A stretch of DNA of 64,000 bases from Psettodes erumei. Lineage: Eukaryota; Chordata; Actinopteri; Pleuronectiformes; Psettodidae. The DNA is taken from assembly GCA_016785225.1 (NCBI GenBank), contig JAFBJZ010000623.1, positions 3,038,501 through 3,102,500 of the forward strand, read 5' to 3'. The notes beneath the pieces are model-generated. The model made no database searches. It saw only the letters and a list, made by a program, of their open reading frames with translations, and was not told the origin of the DNA. Positions 12,846 to 23,465 of this stretch are shown here, piece after piece (positions within the stretch are counted from its first letter, which is position 1; every line of letters starts with the position of its first letter). Both the position numbers and the translations under genes were made by a program.

Positions 12846-15800
12846 GCTTTCTTTTAAATAGGCGACTTGCATCCTATCACTCCCCTGACTTGACAGCTCC
12901 AGCTGCAGCTTATTTGTGTGTGCAGTGAACTGAGGATACATTACTGCCGGTGACTGAACCAAACTTAGGTCAAAATATTGACCCGGATTCCCTTTTTATT
13001 CACGCTGGGACTACTGCAAAACACTGTACTTACACTATGTGTTTTACTGGACACATGAGAGGCCAGCAGCTTACACTGACCAGCCACATCATTAAAACCA
13101 CTGTCAGGTGACGTGAATAACTTTGGTTATCTCATCACAATGGGACCTGTCAGGAGGATGGGATGTATCAGGCAGCAAGTGAACAGTCACTTCTTGAAGT
13201 TCATGTGTTGGAAGCAGGAAAAATGGAGTGAAAAAGTGTGAGGACCTAAGCAACTTTACTGAGGGCCAGCCTGTGATGTTTAGACAACTGGGTCAGAACA
13301 TCTCCAGAACTACAGGTCTCCTGGGCTGTTCTCAGTATGCAGTGGTCAGTACTGACCAACGGGTGTCAGGGTGGTGGGTACCAAAGGCTCATTGATATAC
13401 GTGGGGAGTGAAGGCAGAAGAGTTCCACAGAAGAGCTACTGTAACACAAACTGGTGAAAACCTTAATGTGGGCTCTGATAGAAAGCTCACATCACAGACA
13501 CATCACACAGTTCATCACAGCTTGTTGTGTATGAGGCTGACGAGCCGCTCGTGCTGACCCCGGTCCACTGCTGAAACCTTCTTCAAGGGGCACATAATAT
13601 TATAATATAGAATATTAGGCAGCTGGATTTAATATTGTGGTGATCGGTATATAGCACTTCACCCATATTCAGACACTTTGCATGGTGATATGTTGAACAG
13701 GTTTTTAGATATGACATTTTTTAGTCTTCTTTCCAGAGGCTAAGGTTTTTTCAATGTTAGTATTTAAAATATCTCCAGGTAATTATGGCCAGAAGTAATA
13801 TTGTTGTTATTTTAATTTATTGCCGCATTACTTTCTGCTCACAAGCATGGTCAATGTATAAACCCAGATCTAGAATCAGGTTTTATATCTGTAAGGGACA
13901 TAGGAAAATTTTAACTGAAGGGATTTTATTCAGTTACTCAGAACTCTTCATCTGCTCATAGTCAGTACAGTATTCAGTGATCCACGTCAGGCAAAACTTC
14001 CCACTTCAGTTTGAATTTTTAAAAAGTGAAATGAAGCAGAAAAAGGGTTTCTGATGTTTCTGTGTTATTCAGTGAATTTGTTCTCTGTCCTTTTGTGTCG
14101 TGTGCGTGAAGCACGGACGAGTGCAGGCAATGATTTGATTTATTCACACTGGAGGCTCTTCCTCTTTGTATCAGAGCTGGTGTTTGACATCCTGCTGGGT
14201 TTATGACAGATGACAGCAACAAGGAGCAGACGGGAACATTAATTTGCAGATTCTATTCTGTTTGCCACTGTTAGAAAATGCTCTGGTCGTTAACTTTGAC
14301 GTCTTTGCCCTGAGTGGGAAAGTGCAACAAAGCAAACATGAATAATCGATAGAGGAACTACAGAATCAGCCCTTAACAAACAGTCTCAACAAGGTGTGTG
14401 CCACATTTTCTTTCAGTCCTTTTATTCCATAAGTCACAGTGGCCATGTTTGCTTCTTTTGTCACAATGACAAAAGGATAACTTATCTCACAGCACCTCAG
14501 TGCTTCAGTGAATAGAAGTAATTGGTGTGATTACTGCTCAAGCACAATCCCACTCTATGTTCTTTATTTTTCTTCTTCTTCTTCTTATCATTACTCACCT
14601 AACTCCTTCTCCACGCTTTATTGTCGAAACTCAAACTTTGAAATGTTCAGCTCAATTAGGACTGAAATATTCTATGTTTTGTTGGAAAATTCCCCCAGAG
14701 TTGTCTTTCGGTCATCTCTGCTTCTGTTGCATCATCTTCTTCACCAGACTCTCCAGTTCTGGTCTATTCTTGGCAGGAATGACTTCATACCAGAGGACCG
14801 TGATCTCCCTCTGGTGGAGCAGGCTCTTCAGCATTTCTTGACCGTGGTGCTGGTGCAGACATAAATTTCACATCAAGCAATGATGTGCACTAGTACAATG
14901 CACGAACAGATACAGTTATAGATATAAGATTCTGGACTAAGATTGAACAGAGACCAAAAAAGATTTTAAAAAGTTCACAGCAAGTGGTAACCCACCTGTC
15001 TTCTGGAGCAGCATCCATGCACATGTTTGGGACAGCAGTAACAAAGCACACTGTGCTATGCTCCCCCTCACTGCTGCACATAAATGGCTGGGGAAGGGCA
15101 GAGAAATGTCACACAAATCCTTCATCTGTGTTTTATTTACATTTAAAGTTGATGTTGATGTAGTTTTGTGACTCATGCTGACTGACAGAGGTGTGGGAAC
15201 CACAGTGGACTGTTGGGGAGGCACTGGAGGTTGGGCTGGAGGAAGGTGGTCAAGCTGGAATTGCTCCAGCTTTTCTGAAGTCTCCTTTGGCTGGATTTGA
15301 GCTGGTTCCTTTCACCTTGCTTGTTCACATCATCATCACCAGACTTATTGTTACTCAAATTTCTACCTGTTTACTGTAACCATAGATTTATCTATTTCCA
15401 TATCTCAAAGGTTTCCTGTTAAACTTCCCCAGAAAGGAATGAATTAGTACTGCAAAGTGTGAATTTACCTGTTCCAATCTTCACTGGGATTCAAGATGGT
15501 CACCTGGCTAAAGTTGGCTGGGGAGGAGTCGGGGCGATGGTCGAAGGGCTTGTGCTTCTCATCAGTGGACGTGGCCCAGCTGGACAGAGAGCTCCACAAT
15601 CTCCAGAACAGTGCTGCTTCATGCTTGATGTAGCACACGCAGCACAGCCTTCTTTGCCGTGTCAGCTCTCTCAATGCCTGGTATCCCTGTCTGAATGGAT
15701 GTGGTCTCTGCTGTTTACAGGCTTTATCAGTTTCTGGCTGATGTCGCCGTAGAGCCATGGAGCATCCTGAAAAACAAATTGTAGAGACTGTTCTAGTGAC

Positions 15801-17341
15801 TCTAATGTTAAATGGGCTCTCTCTCTGAACAACTGCACACATATGGACACTTTTTAACTGGCCACATTTTATTTTTATCTGCATAAATGACACGTTTCTC
15901 TTCAGCCTGGTGGTCTGACACTCACTGTGACAAGATATCAGGAATATGAGTATCGATTTTTGAGACAAGCAATTTTGTTGGAGGTATTGCACTCTGTCAT
16001 TACTGTGCATCACCATGGCAACACAGCTGATTAGACACCTTCTCTTCATATAACTTCAACTGCTTCTTCATTCTAGCAGCGATGCACTGCAGCTTCAGCT
16101 ATTGCACAAAACAGCAATCCCACCACAATTTCTTTCGAAACTATTTTTCTACTTCATTGTGGCAGCTTATGTTTTAATTTATGAAAATATCTTGTTAAGT
16201 GTGATTCCTCTCCTCAGGCTGGCAGGTTACGTGGAGGCCTTGGCGTCTCGGCTGGGGATGCAGATTCCTGACCTGAGCCCCAAACAGGCCGACATGTGGC
16301 AGACCAGGGTCAGCTCTCACACGGTTAGTCCCTCTCTGAAGCCTGCAACCCTGAACCCTGTCTCTGCTCTCCTGACTCTCACTCTTGTTGTGTAATGCAA
16401 CCAGTCTCACATTTGTGTTTGCGTGTGTGTTTGTGTGAGAAACACTGTAACAATCCACATTTAACCAGTCAGTGTAGAATTGAATGGACCTGCTGCAGCA
16501 TCAGAGCAGGTCTTTGTACAGTGACAGCAGAAACACAAGTCTCTTGGTGATTTGCCCTTTCGATCACACACTCATTGTGCGAGAAAATTAGACCTGAGTG
16601 ATCTTTCATATGTCGTGACTGCTGAAGTGTGCAATGTAATTAAGTTTAATTATCTTCAGTAATTAGTCTGGCGCTTCCAGGCTCCTGGCTGGCTGTGAAA
16701 GGTCATGCCAGTCATTCGGACATTTTGGGAAGTACCTGTTTTATTGTTCAGAAACACATATAGAAAAAGTGTAATAGGGATGTGTCTCTTTTTTCACTTT
16801 GAGTAGTTGCTTTCAGGCTTGATAAGCTTTCCCTGCAGCCTTTGTCTGTCCAGTCTTACAGTAAACAGGTCAGCTGATGCATCAAATGATTTATTACAAT
16901 AAAGTGATGATGAAGGTTCCTTTTGGAGAGGTCAGTTAAGGTCAGAATGTGCCGGCAAAAAAAGCAAAGTACAAGAAATTGAAAAGAATATGATCACTCA
17001 CATGTAAGAGGATTATTTACTGGAACTGACAGCCTATATGGATGAAGTAGTTTATTTTTGTGTGGATGATTTAAAACATGATCTGACATTGTGATTTGTC
17101 AACGCAATCTTACTTTTATCCTCCTGTGTCTTAGGGTAAAGCCATTGGTGTTGGCATCGGCTGCATCCTGGGCATGTTCCCTCTTCTGTTCTTCAAGGAC
17201 GATGACGAGAAGAAGAAGAGGGCCAGACAGGGGGGAAGGAGAAAACGCAGTCAGCACCTGCTCCGACACAGAGCAGCAAAAACTAAAACTGACAATTTTC
17301 CCAGAGACAAATACTATTTGGAATCCAGCCGAATACTTTAA
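1463..17341 (+). CDS. tmem65: TMEM65, transmembrane protein 65 (3' five coding exons; 5' part outside window)
   Basis: Coding segments are 1463-1530, 5265-5319, 9508-9550, 16218-16323 and 17135-17341, each bounded by AG and GT and joining in phase. The product is TMEM65, a mitochondrial inner-membrane protein linked to respiration and mitochondrial Na+/Ca2+ handling and, in heart, to connexin-43 at intercalated discs. Visible membrane segments are HNAIPFVGFGFLDN in the first exon, IELSIGVVLGISTMAAAALG across the next two, and GKAIGVGIGCILGMFPLLFF in the last. The stretch AGYVEALASRLGMQIPDL and PKQADMWQTR between them is the family's loop. Exons for the N-terminal presequence lie left of position 1. 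The tail after KDDDEKKK is long and basic compared with the short mammalian tail and depends on a G run (see findings). Family assignment is very secure; the exact C-terminus is not. Confidence 0.93.
2114..2138. repeat. Short perfect inverted repeat
   Basis: A perfect 10-bp stem (GTGTTCTGCG against CGCAGAACAC) with a 5-nt loop, about 220 bp upstream of the unidentified ORF. Function unknown; it may be chance. Confidence 0.5.
2357..2941 (+). CDS. Unidentified 194-aa ORF nested in a tmem65 intron
   Basis: An uninterrupted frame from the first in-frame ATG at 2357 to TGA at 2939-2941; the frame is also open upstream to at least 2345. The N-terminal half is acidic (motifs KDMEETVAIQLPDF, DDGIIEDTEPP). 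The middle has a basic stretch MTRVVGRTLRKAKVESLLGD and then IIKCLFERAWAIVED. The C-terminus has FFLRFFCCVGRG, a hydrophobic segment with paired cysteines. Composition looks like a real protein: few low-complexity runs and balanced charged residues, unlike neighbouring noise ORFs. I do not recognise the family. It could be an intronless teleost gene, a retrocopy, or the terminal exon of a spliced gene. Sense orientation with the host gene; an AATAAA at 4106 may serve as its poly(A) signal. Confidence 0.45.
   Translation: MSKEAEMHSNRVIAAFLEPQQNLPWTSEVKDMEETVAIQLPDFITMDDGIIEDTEPPVDKMKEFLLKSLMTRVVGRTLRKAKVESLLGDPKPIIKCLFERAWAIVEDKDVDITTKSLKGKDKTIFKDLCKRWGCAERVTVAMMSEDYELEKCFASSVESHLAKKSNFFLRFFCCVGRGDTETSGGRKKTTRTLS
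3443..3841 (+). other. Open frame with acidic run, possibly the same transcript as the 2357-2941 ORF
   Basis: The frame is open for 132 codons between TAA at 3440 and TGA at 3839. It contains an Asp/Glu run (DEDDNDDDDW) followed by ILEYRRCELTCQDNAEA, but has no early Met. A splice-acceptor-like TAATCTCAG precedes it. Unrecognised; it may be a downstream exon or 3' UTR of the nested gene, or chance. Confidence 0.2.
4106..4111 (+). terminator. Candidate poly(A) signal AATAAA after nested ORF
   Basis: AATAAA in the context CTCCAATAAACTC, 1.2 kb after the stop of the unidentified ORF and well inside the tmem65 intron. A T-rich stretch follows at about 4150. Weak evidence that the nested ORF has its own transcript end. 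Confidence 0.25.
4112..5264. other. tmem65 intron remainder
   Basis: AT-rich intron sequence with no recognised element up to the acceptor of the 5265 exon. Confidence 0.6.
5265..5319 (+). CDS. tmem65: tmem65 coding exon 2 in window
   Basis: Acceptor CGCCAG, donor GTAAGA at 5320. It reads GTQIELSIGVVLGISTMA plus one base of the next Ala codon. The 55-nt length and phase (0 in, 1 out) agree with its neighbours. Confidence 0.92.
5320..9507. other. tmem65 intron, 4.2 kb
   Basis: No exon or transposon recognised. It contains one GT microsatellite at 7894-7921. The small frames near 8045-8372 are not supported by any family signature. Confidence 0.65.
7894..7921. repeat. (TG)n microsatellite
   Basis: About 14 uninterrupted TG units in the tmem65 intron. 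Confidence 0.9.
9508..9550 (+). CDS. tmem65: tmem65 coding exon 3 in window (43 nt)
   Basis: Acceptor CTTACAG, donor GTAAGA at 9551. It reads AAALGNLVSDLAGL and leaves two bases (GG) for a Gly codon completed at 16218. The exon is far too short to be found as an ORF; it is recognised from family sequence. Confidence 0.92.
10283..10312. repeat. Perfect 30-bp AT-rich palindrome
   Basis: Perfectly self-complementary around 10297/10298, with arms TTTCACAC...GTGTGAAA and an alternating TA core. It abuts the larger palindrome at 10311. Confidence 0.85.
10311..10394. repeat. 84-bp near-perfect palindrome (hairpin)
   Basis: Arms of 42 nt around 10352/10353 with one mismatch (10349 against 10356). 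The outer stem pairs AAAAATGAAGAAAGTCAGAG with its complement ending at 10394, and the core is alternating AT. It would form a long hairpin as DNA or RNA. Possible origins are a miniature foldback element, an AT-rich palindromic repeat, or a small-RNA precursor. No target-site duplication was identified. Confidence 0.85.
12809..12845. repeat. (CA)n microsatellite
   Basis: Imperfect CA tract with CG interruptions, preceded by a short CT tract. Confidence 0.85.
13074..13651 (+). mobile_element. Decayed, internally deleted Tc1/mariner-type transposon
   Basis: The left end carries the fish Tc1 terminal motif CACTGACCAGCCACATCATT followed by AAAACCACT. The right end has its inverted counterpart, with GGCAGCTGGATTTAATATTG then GTGATCGGTAT, next to a TA. 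Between them a degenerate transposase N-terminus can be followed: a region matching the RLGQSISKTA-type helix-turn-helix, a 'LIDxRGER'-like stretch near 13390, and 'ATVxQ...NxGSDRK' near 13435-13485. Stops and frame breaks abound. Everything after the 'LTPVH' region (about 13555) is gone, including the DDE catalytic core, so this copy cannot encode an active enzyme. Age is unknown. Confidence 0.8.
14690..15775 (-). pseudogene. Degenerate coding-like segment of unidentified gene, antisense in tmem65 intron
   Basis: Three minus-strand pieces read like protein but need frame changes. Piece A, 15773 down to 15474, is bounded by a TTTTCAG acceptor and a GTAAAT donor. It reads DAPWLYGDISQKLIKPVNSR, then in another frame ERADTAKKAVLRVLH, then DEKHKPFDHRPDSSPANFSQ. 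Piece B, about 15360-15160, reads SGDDDVNKQGE, then after a shift EPAQIQPKETSEKLEQFQLD and LPPAQPPVPPQQSTVVPTP. Piece C, about 14856-14700, reads EMLKSLLHQREITVLWYEVI then PAKNRPELESLVKKMMQQKQ and a stop. Amphipathic and Pro/Gln-rich composition suggests former coding sequence. I cannot name the family. Alternatives are a retrocopy, an old transposon ORF, or coincidence. Confidence 0.35.
16218..16323 (+). CDS. tmem65: tmem65 coding exon 4 in window
   Basis: Acceptor CTCCTCAG, donor GTTAGT at 16324. It encodes LAGYVEALASRLGMQIPDLS followed by PKQADMWQTRVSSHT, the conserved loop between membrane segments. In phase with both neighbours. Confidence 0.93.
16324..17134. other. tmem65 intron, 0.8 kb
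   Basis: No element recognised. Confidence 0.7.
17135..17341 (+). CDS. tmem65: tmem65 terminal coding exon
   Basis: Acceptor GTGTCTTAG. It reads GKAIGVGIGCILGMFPLLFF, the third membrane segment, then KDDDEKKK and a basic tail to TAA at 17339-17341. A run of six G at 17230-17235 lies in the tail; one more G would shift to a shorter Ser/Pro-rich tail ending near 17286. The exon start is secure, the end less so. Confidence 0.85.
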   Translation, partial: GKAIGVGIGCILGMFPLLFFKDDDEKKKRARQGGRRKRSQHLLRHRAAKTKTDNFPRDKYYLESSRIL

Positions 17342-19460
17342 ACTGGTGACTGATTTAAGGTTTTGCCCGGTGGGCTGGCAAAGGCATATGGAAATGTAAC
17401 TGAACCCCCTACAATCTAATCAGTGGGTTCACTTTCCAAGGCTGAATCAAACTATCAAAGGTATTCTGGAGAGGATTTTAGATATTATTTGATTGTAGAC
17501 TTTCAACTTAAGCACAGGGAATCGCACCGTCTCATGAAGAGACATGAGACTGTTGATTCATTGGACTGCTGCTACTTCAACTATTGCACCGTAACCTCAG
17601 CTTTTTCTCTTTTTGTGGACTCACTGACACAGGCTGCAACTCATTTATGTAACACACACTGCAGTGGCCATGTTCGCTCCTCTGCTCTGAGTCTGTTGAA
17701 CGGAACAAATACAAACTTTTGACCTGAGTTGTTTAGATGGCACAAATCAGTGTGAGGAAGCCAAACACTAATTCACTTCAGTTCAGAAATTCAGAAAAAA
17801 AATCAGTAAAGTTTCTTATATGACATTTTGGTGCTGAAGATTTCATGTATATTGTCAGAAATCCTTAACACTTATTAGGGGATGAGTGAACAAAGAGCGG
17901 TGCTGTCATACAGTACATTCCATCTAGATTCAGAAGTGTTAGAAACCATGTCAAATCAGTTTTGGACCACCATTCCACAATAGGTTCATTACTTTTGGAT
18001 ATTATCTTTTGATGATGTCAGAGTCTTAAAAGGTCCTGCCAGTCTGCCTCATCCACACTGCATGGCAGCAAGTGGGCTCCCTGTAGTGAGACTGAAGGTG
18101 GGTGAATACATAACACCTGCCAGATGGCTTTTTTGGACTTTTTTGTTTCTTGTTGGCGATGACCTTTACACCTTATGCTTGTTTTCTTTTATTCATATAG
18201 AAAATACCTCTCTTGTGTAACCCAGGTTGACACAGTTCTGCAAAATCTTTCACAGTTTGATGTTTTCCTCAGAAGAGTGGAGCAGAGGGGAAAGAAAAAT
18301 AGATAAGCAGTAGCTGTGGCAGAAAGGAAAAAAAAAATCTCGACAACTACCTGAAACCTCTGTCCCATTTCCACTGACCCTCCGGCTCCAACAACCATAT
18401 GATTTATCTCCTGCTGCTCTGCACCAGCTGAACTCCTGTACTCCTGTACCTCTGCCATGGTGAGAGAGCACCAGGTCGCTAATCCACTTTCTGTTATAGT
18501 GTAACAGATGGTCGTTGCCCTGTTTTCAATCTGTGAAAAAAACTTCTTGTTGATACCAACGCACAACTCTAATTTTTGCCCGTACCTGGATTATGATGTC
18601 TCTGACGTTCTACTGCCCTCCACTGGTTGAGAATTGTTCTCTCTCAGCTTAGTGCTTTTTGTGTTTGCTTTCCTTATATTGTATTCAAACCCATCAAAAT
18701 GTTGCTTTAATTTATCATAATTATTGTTCTTAATCATTGCTCTTATTTTAATATGCAAACTATATAATCTGCAGCATCTGCCAGTCGTGAAACAGTGTCA
18801 CGAAGGATGATAGGACAGGCCATCCATCAAAGCCTTAATTCAGATTGTCACTGATTTCCTCATTTCACTTTATGAAGTTTTATTTGTCACCAGCAGCAGA
18901 ACTGAAGACTGTTGTTCATGGTGCCGAATCTGTTGTCAAAAGTTGAAATGAAGGGAGGCAGTCACGGTGTGGAATTTCTGCTCAGAAAATGGATTTATTT
19001 TTATTATAATGTTCAGACTTGTATTCCCGTGTGTTCTTGCTGTGCAGCCTCTTCCCAAAGGACAATATTAAGAAAAGAACATATTTATCGGCACAGAAAA
19101 CATGTTTGCGTGTTTATTTTCAACAGCATTCTCTAACTGGAAGGACTTTAATGACTGGTCGCTTTATGTGACAGTCTCTTACTAAACTCACTTAACATGC
19201 TCTGAAAACTTGACACCTTTCAAAGGAGACTTACCCTGTTTGAGATTGTTCCAGTTATTTATAATGTGGGTGACAGTGATCCTTAACAGTGATAAAATTG
19301 AAGTTAATGTTCAAAGAGTTGAACAGATTTATGTCATAGTATATTAGGAGTTTTTGATCTCATTGCTTGATTTCCACCTTGCATGCACTGCTTAATGAAA
19401 AGCCTATTGTACATGTTTACTTTGTAAGTATAATAATAAAAAAACTTGAGTATGTTCTAA
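17342..19460 (+). other. tmem65: Probable tmem65 3' UTR
   Basis: It follows the stop codon without further exons. AATAAA at 19435-19440, in an AT-rich context, is the first strong poly(A) signal at a plausible distance. Open frames inside are noise. The UTR boundary is inferred, not demonstrated. Confidence 0.5.
19435..19440 (+). terminator. Candidate tmem65 poly(A) signal
   Basis: Canonical AATAAA followed by A-rich and then T-rich sequence, 2.1 kb after the tmem65 stop. Confidence 0.45.
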
Positions 19461-22400
19461 AATTATGCACCAGGCTGGATTGACACGCAAAAGATCAGAT
19501 TTTTCATTCATAGATATTTTTTGTCTGTCTTAGTAGTTAGAAAAGCAGAAATGGTTTTAAAACCAGATGGTCTGTTTTTGCACATTTGTAGAAGCTATGC
19601 CACGATGTGAGCTGCCAAATGCAGGGTGGAGCTCTGGTCGGAGTTTGAGGTGGATCGTGCAGGAAGCGGAGTTATGAGAAGAAGACTGCTCGATATAGTA
19701 ATGGTTTCCAATAATAGTAGCAATTATAGTAGCAAAAAGCTCTTTGCATTGCATCATCAAATTGCCTGTCGTGGTGCTCTAAAACTGTCTTTAGAGTGTA
19801 CTCAGTTATGGTAAGAAAACTCATTTGTGTTATTTAGGGGGAGGCAAAGAAGAGCTACTGTTCACTGAAGATCAGCTGCTGCATTATCTTGAATCAATGT
19901 AACAGTGTTTACATCTGCTGTTATTTCCATCCCGGTAAGATGGCTGTATTAATTTGGTTAATATCAATTAAGGTGACGTAATTTAAAGTTAATTTGTCAT
20001 CCTTCTTGCTTTGCAGTATTTGTATAAACCTTGTGTGGTGTCAGAGACATTTGAAAAGGCAGAAGTCAGCACATGTACACTAGACAACACTGTCCTGCAG
20101 GACATGGCCTAGTGTTTTGTGTAACGTATCTGACACTGTGTAGTGAGCAGCTTCTCAGAATGACTGAAGAGTTTGACCTTTCGAGACTCGAGAAACAAAC
20201 AAAGAAAAACCTAAATAAATTAATTAATAATAAATAACCAAATAAATCTATATGAATTTAAATGCACATATAAATTATGGTCTATTCTGTAGTGCACTAG
20301 CATAAATTCTGAGGGTAACTCATATTGTCTTTTTGGTTTGAAGACTTGATATTGTGATGTATAGTTCATGATGCAGATAAATTCATTATTGCTTTCTGTC
20401 AGTGCTCTGCTAAACATATATACAGTATATATATTTTTGGTATTCTTTAACTGCGTACTCTGTCATATGTTAAAAAAAGAATAGAGAAAATAAAAATGTA
20501 ATCTCGAGAAAAAAACTGAATTTGAGCGTAGGAGTCCGTGATGATGTCTGCAAACATCTGGCTTGGCGTGGGCTTAACGTGGGTTTGTGTTTATGTGTTT
20601 AATTTAAATATATAACAGTTCAAAGAGCACATTCTGCTTGATGAGACGTCCACTGAGGTTCAAGCTGGCTGGATGTTGCTGTGAATTATTTGAGGTCACA
20701 AACTCCATGTGGCAGTAAGATCAAAGTAGAACCTACTCCAGACAGGACAGAATTAGCTTCCAGTTTATTAATTGAAGAGCTTCTCTTTCATTCTTTTCAT
20801 CTTATGGTATGACAAACCACTTCAGTGTATTTTGTTGTCACTTGTTGTCATCTTTGTCCTGTTTTCTTTCCCCCCTGGTTGTCATGAACAGAGGCATACC
20901 TGTGTCAGAGGGGAGCACACAGGCGGCACCAGGGACAGAGAGGCAGCAACTTTGAGAATATCATCAGAGATTAAACATCTTGGGACAGGCGTCGCATAGA
21001 GAGGCTTAGATTTGATGCTGTAACTGAGGGGAGACAGTGAAGTGTTGAATGATGACATGAAAAACAAATACAACCTGCCAGTCCCTGGAATTATTTCAGA
21101 GGTTTTTCTTCTTCCTTAAAAGACACTTGCTTTTAATTACATCACTTAAATCAGAATCCAAAATAAGACAATTTTGCCAAAATAATTCTCCATTATTATC
21201 AATTACACAGCACAACATTTGTTTCACTGAAGCTTTATTTGTTATTCCATTTTCTTCTATACCACCCACTGGTTCCTCCATACAAACAATACTAAAGTGG
21301 AACAAGGGGGAAATAAGAGAATATCACACATACTCTCACAGTCAGTACATCTGATCACACACACATCTGCAAAAACACATCCATAAATATATTATGTCAT
21401 CCAAATAGCTGCTCTTTTTTAACAACACATTCATGTTGTATATGTGCCACTCATCCCTCTCACTTCCCAGCACTGAAAACACATGCTGAACATGTTATTG
21501 ATAAGAAAATCTAAAAGTTACAACAAGCGCCGCATAAGGCAAAAGGGGCTTTGTTTCACAAAAGCAACTTCGTGTTATGGCAAAGCCACACTCAGGAAGA
21601 GTATTTTCACTTCTTGGCAGACACACACACACACACACACACACACCGCTTGAGGAGTTCAAGTGCAGTCAGTGTTCGACAATGTCTGTGGTGGGGCAAA
21701 GTGTACAACCATCAGCATGTCTAAATAATTAATAAAATTAATAATGGCGGAAGGTTAATTTGCAGAGGTACTAATGCGCAGTTAAACATTACAATAATCA
21801 ACAAAGGTTTACTCAAAATGACCCAAGAGATAAAACATTAAGGCAGAAAGAGTTGTGTTGCACATTCCTCCACTTCTTGTTTTCCTTTAAACCTTGAATA
21901 ATCCCCCTGTGGTTAACAATTAGTGTCAATTTGATGTAATGCCCCCCCTCCCAACAGATGGTATATTCTGGCTTGACAGAAAATAAAACACCTGCCCATG
22001 CGCTTTGATTTTTTTTTTGTATAAATAGGCTCTCTGAACTCTGAAACATTCCATATTAAGAATTAAGATACTGAGTCAACATGTAAACCAAGCCAAAAAC
22101 AGGCAGATCCAAAACATATGGTTGAGGCTGAAGGCTATGATTTGTAAGCAAGTAATAAAATGTGTTCAAATTAAAATAGCGTTAAATAATTAAATATGCT
22201 CTAAACATGCTACATCCAAAGAAAGAAACTATTTTCATCAGGCAACCCATAAATTGCATTTAAAGGGACACCTGAAATCTTCACATGTAACATAAGGCTT
22301 CTTCACCAGGCACTGTTACTGTTACAAAAAAAAGTCTGCTTTACTTTGCATCCTGTTAGCACTGTTAGCAACCACATTACAACCAACCCATAACTGGAGC

Positions 22401-23134
22401 TGAAAACTAAAATGCCAGCCTGGAACAGATAGCACCATTAATAACTAAGCCACTGGGTTGCTTTTAAAACTCCCAATGCTACCGAACCTCTCATGAGTGA
22501 TGACTTTCGCAGATCAAAAACGATGGAAGAATTAAAAGAAATGTGAAGGTCTTCTTTTTTTTTTTTTTGCATTTTTTCACTGTTAGCTCATCTCTGATCA
22601 CAAACAGCAATTTCCCGTTCATCAGTTTCTGATTGTGCGGAAGTAAAGAAAAAAAAATAAACTGGTGAAGGAATTGTGAAATTTGCTAAGAAATTGTATT
22701 ATTTGTAGATAAGTAGATGTTCAGCTCATGGTGGGTAGGAAGCTGGATTGAGAGCTGCTGCAGTGTGGCAGTTTCAGTCAGTCCCCCGTGACGTAGCTTC
22801 ATTCCTTAGTTGAGCAGCGCTCAGACAGTACAGACAGCCAGCAGATGTCTCTGTTCAATCAACCTGCAGCTGCTGAGAAGCTCTGGTGAAGCCACAGTCT
22901 TAACAACATGTTCTTTCGCAGAAAGAACTGCGGGATGAACAGACCCAGCACCAAAACGGTGCAGCGTTTACCACCCAAGATAGCTGGTTCCCAGCACCAA
23001 TCATCTGGAAAGTCTTTGTATTTAATCGTTACCATTTAATTGTTTACTATAATTCAGTGTGCAGTGATGTGAGCAAAAGGATGCTGGCACACTGTTTAAT
23101 GTCATAAGATTTATACTTAGAGTATTTGTTAGCC
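19461..23134. other. Intergenic interval between convergent tmem65 and mboat1
   Basis: AT-rich with no gene signature on either strand. It holds a short CA repeat (21621-21646) and A/T-rich stretches near 20210-20250 and 22555-22570. On the minus strand a TTTATT at 21233 could be a distal mboat1 poly(A) signal, so part may be 3' UTR. Confidence 0.55.
21621..21646. repeat. (AC)n microsatellite
   Basis: Thirteen perfect AC units. Confidence 0.9.
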
Positions 23135-23314
23135 TTTATTTTGTGTTTATAGCGGTATGGCTAAAGGACAGGATTATCAGCTGAGTGCTCACTCATTGGT
23201 TTCATCGGAGAATTTCAGAGCTGCATGGTCTAATTGATATTTCAAGTGGCTTCCTACCCAGTGGGAGGAATACCAACATAGTCTATAATTATTCACGACA
23301 AGCTTGACCCACAT

Positions 23315-23319
<5 letters not shown>

Positions 23320-23369
<50 letters not shown>
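23320..23369. repeat. (AC)n microsatellite, first of a pair
   Basis: About 25 AC units, with a CATACACGC lead-in. Confidence 0.9.
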
Positions 23370-23371
<2 letters not shown>

Positions 23372-23415
23372 GTCAATGAGATGTAACAGGGTAAACAATC
23401 ACTCACTCAATCACT

Positions 23416-23419
<4 letters not shown>

Positions 23420-23463
<44 letters not shown>
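23420..23463. repeat. (AC)n microsatellite, second of a pair
   Basis: About 22 AC units, separated from the first array by 50 bp of unique sequence rich in CACT. Confidence 0.9.

Positions 23464-23465
<2 letters not shown>

Larger units (their letters stand above)
9551..16217. other. tmem65 intron, 6.7 kb, carrying repeats and relics
   Basis: The largest tmem65 intron in the window. It holds the twin palindromes at 10283-10394, a CA repeat at 12809-12845, a Tc1 relic at 13074-13651 and a degenerate minus-strand coding-like segment at 14690-15775. The remainder shows nothing recognisable. Confidence 0.7.
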
